Below, one piece after another: positions 17,689 through 25,131 of a stretch of DNA of 64,000 nt. A program made the position numbers and the translations under genes. The stretch comes from Methanospirillum lacunae (lineage in GTDB: Archaea > Halobacteriota > Methanomicrobia > Methanomicrobiales > Methanospirillaceae), in assembly GCF_046195335.1 (NCBI RefSeq), contig NZ_CP176093.1. One strand, written 5' to 3'. Every line of letters begins with the position of its first letter. Within the stretch, counting starts at the first letter, position 1. The notes beneath the pieces are model-generated. The model had not been told where the DNA came from and ran no database searches. It saw only the letters and a program-made list of their open reading frames with translations.

Positions 17689-18867
17689 ATGAAGGTCTGC
17701 ATAATGTGCGGAGGCGAAGGGACACGTCTGCGTCCTCTCACTTTCGAACGCCCGAAGCCCTGTATTCCTATTGTTAATAAGCCCTCCATTGAACATCTGG
17801 TATCCCATCTCTCCAACCTTGGTTTCCATGACGTGGTCATAACGCTTGGGTATAAAGGGGATGCAATAGAGCAATCGCTTGGTGATGGTGCCCTACTCGG
17901 TGTCAGCATTACATACGTGTATGAGGAAAGCAAGCTTGGGACAGCAGGCAGTGTACATAACGCCAGGAAGTACCTTGGAGACAAACCATTTCTGGTCGTT
18001 GGGGGAGATCATGTTACCGATCTCAACCTCCTTGAGTTCTATCGGGAGCACCTGAAGAGTGCCGCCATCGTCACGATAGGTCTTATCAGTATCGATGAAC
18101 CGTCTGAGTACGGTATTGCCGAGATCGATGTGGAGAATCGGATTCGCAGGTTCAGGGAGAAACCAGGGCCGGGAGAGATCTTTTCCAATCTTGCATCTAC
18201 CGGCATGTACGTCTGTTCTCCTGAAATTTTTGAGTACATTCCAGACGGAGTAAAATTTGATTTTGCCAAGAATCTCTTCCCACTTTTGATGGAGAAGAAC
18301 CTCCCGCTCAATGGATGGCTTGCCAGGGGGAACTGGTCTGATGTAGGAAGCCCTGCTTCGCTCAGGCAGGCTGAAAAGTGGAAATTGCAGGAGATGCGAT
18401 ACGCAAATATCAGCGGTGATCTTGACGTGAAGAACGCCAACATTCAGGGTCCTGTTGATTTTGGTAATTCGATCTACCTTGGAAACAATAGCAGGGTAAT
18501 CGGCCCGGTTGTGATAGGCTCAGGAACCTCGATTGGTGATAATGTGCTTATCGGCCCGTATACTTCCATCGGCAAGAACTGTGTGATACGAAATAATGTC
18601 AGGCTCCTCTCGTCATCTATTTATAATCGGGTCGTTATCGGACAGGGTTCATCAGTATCAGGAACTATTGTTGATAACGAAACTATGATCGGGGATGGAT
18701 GTAGCATTGAACACGGGTCAGTTATTGGACCACGCTGCGTGATCCGAAACCGGGTTACCGTTCATTCTAATACCCGGATCTGGCCAGATGTCGTTATCGC
18801 GGATGGCACTGTCGTTACCGAACATGTGCTCAACGATGAATACGATACCCGGTGCGAAGGCTCCTAA
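17689..18867 (+). CDS. NDP-sugar pyrophosphorylase with left-handed beta-helix domain
   Basis: Sugar-1-phosphate nucleotidyltransferase of 392 residues. The N-terminal GT-A-type domain has the signature GGEGTRLRPLTFERPKPCIP and the metal-binding VVGGDHVTD. From about residue 245 to 370 it carries hexapeptide left-handed beta-helix turns (VIGPVVIGSGTSIGDNVLIG). The family includes mannose-1-phosphate guanylyltransferase and GlmU-like enzymes; the exact sugar and nucleotide cannot be decided from sequence. It would supply activated sugars for glycolipid, S-layer or cofactor synthesis. A TATA-like TTCATATATT lies about 31 nt before the ATG. Its 3' end overlaps by 4 nt the end of the opposite gene. 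Confidence 0.9.
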   Translation: MKVCIMCGGEGTRLRPLTFERPKPCIPIVNKPSIEHLVSHLSNLGFHDVVITLGYKGDAIEQSLGDGALLGVSITYVYEESKLGTAGSVHNARKYLGDKPFLVVGGDHVTDLNLLEFYREHLKSAAIVTIGLISIDEPSEYGIAEIDVENRIRRFREKPGPGEIFSNLASTGMYVCSPEIFEYIPDGVKFDFAKNLFPLLMEKNLPLNGWLARGNWSDVGSPASLRQAEKWKLQEMRYANISGDLDVKNANIQGPVDFGNSIYLGNNSRVIGPVVIGSGTSIGDNVLIGPYTSIGKNCVIRNNVRLLSSSIYNRVVIGQGSSVSGTIVDNETMIGDGCSIEHGSVIGPRCVIRNRVTVHSNTRIWPDVVIADGTVVTEHVLNDEYDTRCEGS

Positions 18868-19688
18868 TCTTCTTTTTCCCTGTTTTTGATCGGTTCTCCA
18901 ACAACTATTGCCCCACCGAACCGGTGTGTTCCTGCTACAAGAGGATGACGGGCGTAATCCATAATCTGGATATCATCAACGGTCCTGAGTTTCATTGCTC
19001 GTGCGGTCCGCTCAAGCCCAAGTTCGAAATCCTCGGCGATCTCGATAAGGTAAGCCTCCAGGATCTTAATCCCGAGTCTTTTTGCTGCTACTGCACGGTG
19101 GTGTCCATCTACGAGAATATTTTGATCAGGTTTTTTTATCACTATGACCGGCTCTGCAAGTCCTTTCTTGATCTCGTATATTCTCCCCTCAAGTTCGTCC
19201 ATATAAATCCGTGACTGGGTCGGGAGGAGCGTACTGACCATTACAGGTCCTTTTGAAAGATGTGGTTTGATGCCATGAAGTCGTTCGATGGTATCCATCA
19301 GTTTGTACACTTTGTCAGGTGAGACGTGCTCGATCTGTGATCTGACCACATCGGTGTTTGAGATAATCCCAAGAAGTTCGTTCTTCTCGTTCACCACCGG
19401 CAGTTTCTGAATCCCAGATCTGATGATAACACGTGCTACATCACCGATAGCCATCTCGGGATCTGCAACGATCAGATGCTGACTCATTATTTCCCTGACA
19501 GGTGTATCCGGATGGGCGAAGAGGAGGTCCCGGGCCGATATATACCCGATGACCACATTCCTGTCCACAATGGGAAAGCCGTCATGTGATGTGACCTTGA
19601 TGGCATTAATCACATCACGCGCGGTCTGGTTCATATTGATGGTATCAACATCGGCGGTCATGTAGTCCCTGACCCGCTTCTTATCCAT
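18864..19688 (-). CDS. CBS-pair protein fused to a ParB/Srx (SerK-like) domain
   Basis: A 274-residue two-domain protein. Residues 1-120 are a CBS pair (DYMTADVDTINMN, DGFPIVDRNVVIGYIS, QKLPVVNEKNELLGIIS), a module that normally senses adenine nucleotides. Residues about 150-250 are a ParB/sulfiredoxin-like fold with the motif DGHHRAVAA at 194-202. The free-serine kinases of archaea (SerK, ADP-dependent) and SbnI belong to this superfamily and have a similar DGHHR motif, so a kinase rather than a DNA-binding protein is plausible. It stands alone on the minus strand with convergent and divergent neighbours. Function is inferred. Confidence 0.85.
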   Translation of the reverse strand: MDKKRVRDYMTADVDTINMNQTARDVINAIKVTSHDGFPIVDRNVVIGYISARDLLFAHPDTPVREIMSQHLIVADPEMAIGDVARVIIRSGIQKLPVVNEKNELLGIISNTDVVRSQIEHVSPDKVYKLMDTIERLHGIKPHLSKGPVMVSTLLPTQSRIYMDELEGRIYEIKKGLAEPVIVIKKPDQNILVDGHHRAVAAKRLGIKILEAYLIEIAEDFELGLERTARAMKLRTVDDIQIMDYARHPLVAGTHRFGGAIVVGEPIKNREKED

Positions 19689-19846
19689 ATTACTGGTAAT
19701 TCAGTCTTTTCAGACTTCAAGACTTCGGTTCTTATAAGAAGTAAATACCATCACCACTTTTCCTTTCCATTTCCAGCGATCTTCGGGTTGATCTGCTCTG
19801 AAAAAGCAGTATTATGTTTATCTTATTGCAGGGTGACATAGTAAGG

Positions 19847-20554
19847 ATGAAAGGATTCCGGCATAAGTCTGTGGAAAAAAAGGAGGAAGTAAACTGGACA
19901 AAATACGCAGTAGTTACTGCGTGTGTCCTGCTAGCAGTCTTCATGGTCTTTTCCATGCTCGGGATGTCCTGGCTCAATATCTTCAGCCAGGCAAAACCCG
20001 GGAACAGTGCGACTGTAGATTTTACAATTCGTGATGGGCAGAACCGCCCGGTCGTAACCACCGCATCCAATATCTATCTCCAGGCTCAAAACGCAGGCAA
20101 TCTTGTCGTGATGAGTGACAAACTTCCGATCAGAGTCAATATTTCAGAAACGCGTGATCTGGTTCCTATCCAGGTTATGAATCCATCAAATAATGGAGGT
20201 CTTATTGACTTTGGGCTCTTCAGACCTGAACTTGATTCAATATCATATGGGCTTGTCGGGATGAAAGTTGGAGACACAAAGGCACTGCAGATTCCAGGTG
20301 CTACCCAAATGACCCGGACGATGTCTAGGGCCCAGTTTGCTAATATCACGGGAGAATCCTTTGCCAAAGCAAAAGTTGGATCCCAGGTTCCGATCGCATT
20401 CAGTGAGACACCGCAGATCGCAGTTGATAATGCAACTCCCTCCACATATCTGAGGACCTCAACGATCACCGATATGACTGATGAGAATGTTACAATCAAC
20501 TACGGATATCCAACGATTGATATTACTCTTACCCAGTTGTCCACCTCATCATAA
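19847..20554 (+). CDS. Membrane-anchored FKBP-like protein
   Basis: About 235 residues. One membrane helix at roughly residues 20-42 follows a short basic cytoplasmic tail; the rest lies outside. The segment GLVGMKVGDTKALQIPG matches the core of FKBP/SlyD prolyl isomerases (ALxGMKxGExxxxxIP), and an insert-like region follows before a C-terminal strand block. The first segment of a normal FKBP (the G-D-x-V-x-V/hY motif) is degenerate, so catalytic activity is uncertain. ATG 19847 is chosen because GGTGA lies about 11 nt before it; an earlier start would place that site inside the gene. Its 3' end faces the zinc protein gene 5 nt away. Confidence 0.68.
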   Translation: MKGFRHKSVEKKEEVNWTKYAVVTACVLLAVFMVFSMLGMSWLNIFSQAKPGNSATVDFTIRDGQNRPVVTTASNIYLQAQNAGNLVVMSDKLPIRVNISETRDLVPIQVMNPSNNGGLIDFGLFRPELDSISYGLVGMKVGDTKALQIPGATQMTRTMSRAQFANITGESFAKAKVGSQVPIAFSETPQIAVDNATPSTYLRTSTITDMTDENVTINYGYPTIDITLTQLSTSS

Positions 20555-20559
20555 AGTGG

Positions 20560-21141
20560 TCAGATACGGTATGCATATATCCGTTTGATGGTGTTTGCAA
20601 CCTCAAACTTTCCTCTTCTTTTGGTAACTGCCCCGTTTCTCATTCTGATGTGTCCGATACGAGACTTCACGCCTTTGATGACATATACATCACCGACAAC
20701 GAACTTTTCGTCACCTTCACATCTTACATAGAGTGGAGTAGTATGCCATCCGTCGTGTACTGAAAAGCGTACTACAACCTGATCAATGACCCTGGTCCAG
20801 AGGGTGTCAATATTTTTTCCCAGAGATTTGTCAAGCCGCTTATCTCCTGACTCAATAGACATCACTTCAACACCGGTGCCTTCTCCGTCGTCAGACTCGG
20901 CGATAAGGAAATCACCAACTGCAACCTCTTCATCCTCTGCAATCTCACATCTGCAGACTGATGATGCTCCTTCATTGCTCACAATAGCCTTTATCTGTAG
21001 TAATGCAGGTTCCTTTTGCACAGGGATGCGTGAAACCGTCCCACATGTAGTGCACTTGATCACCTGGTTTGTGGTCCTGCTCAAAACGTCATGCTCGGTC
21101 TCTTCGTCGCATGTGGTGCAGAACATATCAATCTGATCCAT
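20560..21141 (-). CDS. HVO_0476 family zinc finger protein
   Basis: An archaeal protein of 193 residues. Two CxxC pairs at the N terminus (FCTTCDEE, KCTTCGT) form a zinc ribbon, followed by a beta-rich domain with SRIGHIRMRNG and a basic C terminus (KRRGKFEVANTIKRIYAYRI). Members of this family are conserved in euryarchaea without a known function; the ribbon and basic tail suggest RNA or ribosome binding. The start is close to the divergent DUF371 gene (30 nt), so the two share a short promoter region. Confidence 0.87.
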   Translation of the reverse strand: MDQIDMFCTTCDEETEHDVLSRTTNQVIKCTTCGTVSRIPVQKEPALLQIKAIVSNEGASSVCRCEIAEDEEVAVGDFLIAESDDGEGTGVEVMSIESGDKRLDKSLGKNIDTLWTRVIDQVVVRFSVHDGWHTTPLYVRCEGDEKFVVGDVYVIKGVKSRIGHIRMRNGAVTKRRGKFEVANTIKRIYAYRI

Positions 21142-21171
21142 TCATTATCAATGGAAGATATCTCTGTATAA

Positions 21172-21663
21172 ATGCCAAGGGCAGTGGAGCAGTTCTCAGC
21201 ATTCGGACACCCTGAAGTGACTGCAACTCACAGAACCACCTTCGAGATAACTGCAGAACAGCACCTCTCATCGTCAGGAAACTGTATCATTGCCGTGCGC
21301 TCTGAAAAAGGGGCAGTTGATCTCTCTGATCAATTCAGGGAACTCATACGCTCTCCTGGGTGTAGGCTCATAACCGAACTTCGATGTAGAGACGTTGAGG
21401 TGACTGTTACCTCTTCTGGCTCTCCCAATCTCCTGCTTGACCATCAGACAGATATGGTCTGGCGGAGGTCGTCATTTACCTGTGGGCGTACCATCGGTCT
21501 GTATAGTGATTATACAGCAGGGATGCTTCCCCGTGAACTGATCACCCTTTTGAAACTGGGTGAACGGCTTGATATCACCCTCATTGCAGAATTGGATCCT
21601 TATCCTAATGAAAACCCTGAACCATGCATACTACCCGGCCTGAATCTCCTGATTAAAGAATAA
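21172..21663 (+). CDS. DUF371 domain protein
   Basis: A 163-residue archaeal conserved protein. It has the family start (FSAFGHPEVTATHRTTFEIT), a GNCIIAV strand, and the later segment GLYSDYTAGMLPRELITLL. DUF371 proteins have a beta-barrel-like fold and no assigned activity. It is divergent from the zinc protein gene and is followed 65 nt later by a small membrane protein gene. Both neighbours are information-processing-like or unknown, so no function is proposed. Confidence 0.87.
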   Translation: MPRAVEQFSAFGHPEVTATHRTTFEITAEQHLSSSGNCIIAVRSEKGAVDLSDQFRELIRSPGCRLITELRCRDVEVTVTSSGSPNLLLDHQTDMVWRRSSFTCGRTIGLYSDYTAGMLPRELITLLKLGERLDITLIAELDPYPNENPEPCILPGLNLLIKE

Positions 21664-21728
21664 TTGCAGGTGAATTTTATTAGGATTCAGTAATCAATAT
21701 GTATTCTGAAAACAGGAGGATATTTAAT

Positions 21729-21908
21729 ATGGACAAAATGGGACTCGGTATGCTTATTGTCGGGATAGTTCTGATTCTTGGAGGTGCGTACGGCATCTGG
21801 TTCTTCCTCCCAGATGTTATCAATGTAGTCAAGGGTGCAATAGGCATTGTAGCCCTCCTTGCAGGAATTATGTTTGCAGGGATTGGTTTCATCCTGGTTA
21901 AGGATTGA
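21729..21908 (+). CDS. Small two-helix membrane protein
   Basis: A 59-residue protein with two hydrophobic segments (MLIVGIVLILGGAYGIW and VALLAGIMFAGIGFILV) joined by a short loop. The start at 21729 is decided by a strong ribosome site (AGGAGG) about 9 nt before the ATG; the earlier ATG at 21699 would put this site inside the gene. Function unknown; small proteins of this shape are common in Methanomicrobiales. Confidence 0.7.
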   Translation: MDKMGLGMLIVGIVLILGGAYGIWFFLPDVINVVKGAIGIVALLAGIMFAGIGFILVKD

Positions 21909-21956
21909 ATCTGCAGATATTCCTTTTTTATAATTTGTATCTATCAGGCTGAAATA

Positions 21957-22571
21957 TCAGGTCCTTCGTTTTAAAACTAGAATTTCAACCGGGACATCAC
22001 GTTTGTCTTCGGTATGAAAAAAGAAGGTCCTGGGGATGGCGAACTCTGCAGCGATTACACCGGCAATCTCTGCCCGGTCTGCGATATATTGCCGAATGAA
22101 CTGTTCTGATCCAGCATTGAAGATCCCATACACAACCTCTGCACGTGAGAGTGCGAGATCTATGAAAGGCCTGTCAGCATGCTGTACTTGAGCCCCGAAA
22201 GGAGGGTTCATGATTACAGTATCTGCCCCCGGAACCTTATCCCAGGTCACGGGGTTTGAAAGGTCAGCATCAATAAACGAGATCTTGGTTTTGAGTTTAT
22301 TTGCGTTCTCTTCAGCAATTCTGGTTGCCTCCTGATCGATCTCAACTCCTACCACTTCACCTGCCCCAAGCAACGCTGCTCCAATCCCGAGGATTCCGGT
22401 ACCTGATCCAAGTTCAAGTACACGCAGGTCAGAAATATCACCGGCAAGAAACGCGGTATAGAGAAGGCGTGCAGCAAGCGGGGCAGGAGTCTGGTATTGT
22501 TCTCGTTCAGGGAGGGGGTGTGAAAAACCTGTGACCTGTTCAAGAAGTATCTCGAGTTTACGAAGTTTCAT
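21957..22571 (-). CDS. METTL5-like SAM-dependent methyltransferase
   Basis: A 204-residue class I methyltransferase. Motif I is VLELGSGTGILGIGAA, motif II GVEIDQEA, and the catalytic NPPFG motif marks an N6-adenine or base-amino methyltransferase. Order and length match archaeal and eukaryotic METTL5, which makes m6A in small-subunit rRNA. It overlaps dph2 by 4 nt as the last gene of the ppsA-mfnA-hpt-dph2 operon, which links it to translation. Target identity is inferred from family. Confidence 0.88.
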   Translation of the reverse strand: MKLRKLEILLEQVTGFSHPLPEREQYQTPAPLAARLLYTAFLAGDISDLRVLELGSGTGILGIGAALLGAGEVVGVEIDQEATRIAEENANKLKTKISFIDADLSNPVTWDKVPGADTVIMNPPFGAQVQHADRPFIDLALSRAEVVYGIFNAGSEQFIRQYIADRAEIAGVIAAEFAIPRTFFFHTEDKRDVPVEILVLKRRT

Positions 22572-23509
22572 TTTATCTCGTCTACCTCGTAGTCCTCAAA
22601 TTTCCTGATACCACAGAGAATTTCAAACTCCTGTGGGGTGAGTACAGGGACCGGCCATCTGACCTGATCATCATAGGCAAGCCTCGGACAGGCTGTGTTC
22701 ACGTAACAGGGGAGACCAAGGTTAAGCAGTTGATCTGGCGTCACCTCCCGCAGTTGGATAAGGATTGCTTTTGGAGAGAGGGATGCGAGTTCTGTGGCCA
22801 GTTCCCTGCGTGCCTGACCACTCTTTGGTGAAACAATAATCCCTATCTGCTCAGCCTGTTTTACCTTCTCGATTAGGGCATATCGTCTTCGGAGCAGACG
22901 CTCACCGTTTACTTCCTCTATCTTTTTAGTGTATGGATCACAGGCGATCACCTTAGCTCCGGTTGCTATCTGAACACCAAGTGGGTGGAACACCCCGGTT
23001 CCAATGTAGAGAATCTCTGACTCTCCTGTTCTTCGCGCCACCTCGAATGAACATCCGAGAATCTGGCCTGCATAGGGAGTCCGGTCGGAGCCCTCTCCAA
23101 CAGTAACTGATATCCCGGCCTCGTCGAGAACACGAGAGACTTCAGGGATTAGGTGGACATGCTGCACTGTTGTAACAAGACCGATTCTGTTTTTTGTGAA
23201 ATAGGGGACTGCATTCAAAACGACTTCAGGATCAAAATCCATTCTGAAGATATCGTAGAGAATCCGTTCTGTCTTGTCAACTGGCGCATGACCAAGGTGA
23301 ATTAATAGATCTGCATCTTTAAGCAGGTCAATATCAAGGTCGCAGGCACCATAGCAGGGATCACCACTTACAAGAACAGTAAACCCGGCAGATTTCAGGT
23401 CTTGGGCAAGTTCAGAAAGACGACGTTTAAGCCCCTCGGGTGCCTGGAGGGCAACCTTCTTTGCCCCCCGTTGTTTCAGTTCTGAAATCAGATCAAAGCT
23501 GGCGATCAA
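22568..23509 (-). CDS. dph2: Diphthamide synthase Dph2 (2-(3-amino-3-carboxypropyl)histidine synthase)
   Basis: Radical [4Fe-4S] enzyme that transfers the 3-amino-3-carboxypropyl group of SAM to a histidine of aEF-2, the first step of diphthamide synthesis. The 313 residues contain three well-separated cysteines in the expected contexts: PCYGACD near residue 56, GCSFE in the middle and TACPRLAYDD near the C terminus. The start is a TTG at 23509 supported by GGTGA 7 nt before it, and it overlaps the hpt stop by 17 nt. The substrate gene, aEF-2, lies at the end of this window and retains the target histidine. Confidence 0.94.
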   Translation of the reverse strand: MIASFDLISELKQRGAKKVALQAPEGLKRRLSELAQDLKSAGFTVLVSGDPCYGACDLDIDLLKDADLLIHLGHAPVDKTERILYDIFRMDFDPEVVLNAVPYFTKNRIGLVTTVQHVHLIPEVSRVLDEAGISVTVGEGSDRTPYAGQILGCSFEVARRTGESEILYIGTGVFHPLGVQIATGAKVIACDPYTKKIEEVNGERLLRRRYALIEKVKQAEQIGIIVSPKSGQARRELATELASLSPKAILIQLREVTPDQLLNLGLPCYVNTACPRLAYDDQVRWPVPVLTPQEFEILCGIRKFEDYEVDEIK

Positions 23510-24041
23510 CGATCTTCACCGTGTCTTCCACTTCGATTGCAACGAGATAGTGGTAAGGCATGGAGATATCCGGAGTTCCCTTCTTAATTGCAAAACAGAT
23601 CCCGGCTACTTCAACCCCCATCTCATTGAGCGTATGAAGGATGCCATTTATGGTCCCTCCCGTACTGATTACATCATCCACGATGACAACCCGGTCTCCT
23701 GGTGACAGGCCATTGATGAACATCTTCCCTTTTGAGTACCCGGTCTGCTGCATAACTTCCTGCTCACCAGGAAGGCCATAACTGCGTTTTCGGATTATAT
23801 TTACCGGAATATCAGTCATCAGTGAGATTGCGGTTCCAATTGGAATTGCCATCGCCTCTGCTGCCACGATGTACTGCACATCGCGCAGATCCAAAAAATG
23901 TATCATCCCGACTGCAACTTCTCTGAGTACTACCGGGTCTATTTTGGGAATACCATCGGTGATTGGATGAACAAAGTAATTGTACTCTCCCTTTTTTACA
24001 ATCGGGCATGTTTCAAGTGATTTAATTAGATGATCGATCAT
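23493..24041 (-). CDS. hpt: Hypoxanthine/guanine phosphoribosyltransferase, archaeal type
   Basis: Purine salvage enzyme of about 182 residues. The PRPP-binding loop is VVIVDDVISTGGT (residues about 120-132), and the upstream AEAMAIPIGTAISL and RKRSYGLPGEQEV blocks fit the archaeal Hpt subfamily, which is closer in sequence to adenine PRTases. Start ATG 24041 is decided by GGAG 6 nt upstream; a longer reading from 24074 lacks this. It overlaps mfnA by 20 nt and dph2 by 17 nt, so it lies in the middle of a translationally coupled operon. The base preference (hypoxanthine versus adenine) is inferred from the subfamily. Confidence 0.9.
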   Translation of the reverse strand: MIDHLIKSLETCPIVKKGEYNYFVHPITDGIPKIDPVVLREVAVGMIHFLDLRDVQYIVAAEAMAIPIGTAISLMTDIPVNIIRKRSYGLPGEQEVMQQTGYSKGKMFINGLSPGDRVVIVDDVISTGGTINGILHTLNEMGVEVAGICFAIKKGTPDISMPYHYLVAIEVEDTVKIVDRQL

Positions 24042-25131
24042 GGAATTCTCCAAATTCTGAAAGGAACTTCTCAATCACATCCCGATGAACATGGGGCATA
24101 CATACGATACGCAAATCCCCGCTTCTGGTATAGGATACTGCCCAGGGTTCAGGAACTTCTGTGTGCTCGAAAGTTGCAACGTTTACATCAGGAGTTATCT
24201 TCCTCTTGACCCCGTATGCTTCCATTCCCTCAGTGAGCCTCCTTGTGTTCTCCATACAACCGGCAACAATCGCTTCCATCCCGTCTTTTCCAAAATGGGC
24301 AAGAACAGCATATGCTCCTGCAACAGAAGCTCCTGGCCTGGTTCCGCTCAGGCTGTAACTCTGCTTAACTGTGAGATATGGTGTGTCCACCAGAAGGTTA
24401 CAGAAACAGGCCTCATCCCTTACCATTAGTACACCGGAGGGGATAGTACTCATTCCCATTTTATGAGGATCTACTGAGATCGATCCGACACCACTGACCT
24501 TGAAATCAAACTGTGGTGCGTCCTTCAGAAATGGGAGAACAAGTCCGCCAAATGCAGCATCAACATGCAGGTGTATATCCTCCTCCTCAGCAAGTTTTCC
24601 AAGTGCCGGGATGGGATCAGTCATACCATACTCTGTTGTTCCTGCAATTCCTATGAGGCAGCAGGTATCTTTATCTACGAGTTCAGCGGTCTTTGGAATA
24701 TCCATCCTGTACTGCCCGTCTAGAGGAGCAACCCGCATCTCAATGCCCATCATCCTGCAGGCTTTTTCAAAAGAAAAATGGGCTGATGCCGGCACAATGA
24801 TGTTGGGGTGGTCAGACTTCTTTGCAGCCTTGGTAAACCTGAGTACCTGGATATTGGATTCTGTCCCGCCTGATGTAGAACAGCCACCGGCATCAGGTGC
24901 ATGGTAGAGATCTCCAAACCAGCGGATCAGGAGTTCATCGACATGGGCTGTGCCGGGGAAAAGACCCGGGTCTCCAAGATTCGTCTCCATGAAGAGATTG
25001 TGCGCACGAACCGCAACCTGGTGGGGTGGAGTACACATTGAAGAGAGGATGTGATCCCAGCAGATGTCCCTACGGCGGCACTCTTCAAGAAAACAGAAGA
25101 GGGATTCTGATGAGATACCATCAGAGACCAT
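24022..25131 (-). CDS. mfnA: L-tyrosine/L-aspartate decarboxylase MfnA
   Basis: PLP enzyme that makes tyramine for methanofuran (and in some archaea beta-alanine for CoA). About 369 residues in the glutamate decarboxylase fold. The PLP lysine is in SVDPHKMGMS; a TSGGTESNIQ block and HVDAAFGGL complete the cofactor pocket. The opening ILSSMCTPPH is typical of the family. ATG 25131 is preferred over a TTG at 25152. Together with mfnB elsewhere in this window it covers two separate branches of methanofuran synthesis. It overlaps ppsA by 11 nt. Confidence 0.94.
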   Translation of the reverse strand: MVSDGISSESLFCFLEECRRRDICWDHILSSMCTPPHQVAVRAHNLFMETNLGDPGLFPGTAHVDELLIRWFGDLYHAPDAGGCSTSGGTESNIQVLRFTKAAKKSDHPNIIVPASAHFSFEKACRMMGIEMRVAPLDGQYRMDIPKTAELVDKDTCCLIGIAGTTEYGMTDPIPALGKLAEEEDIHLHVDAAFGGLVLPFLKDAPQFDFKVSGVGSISVDPHKMGMSTIPSGVLMVRDEACFCNLLVDTPYLTVKQSYSLSGTRPGASVAGAYAVLAHFGKDGMEAIVAGCMENTRRLTEGMEAYGVKRKITPDVNVATFEHTEVPEPWAVSYTRSGDLRIVCMPHVHRDVIEKFLSEFGEFHDRSSN

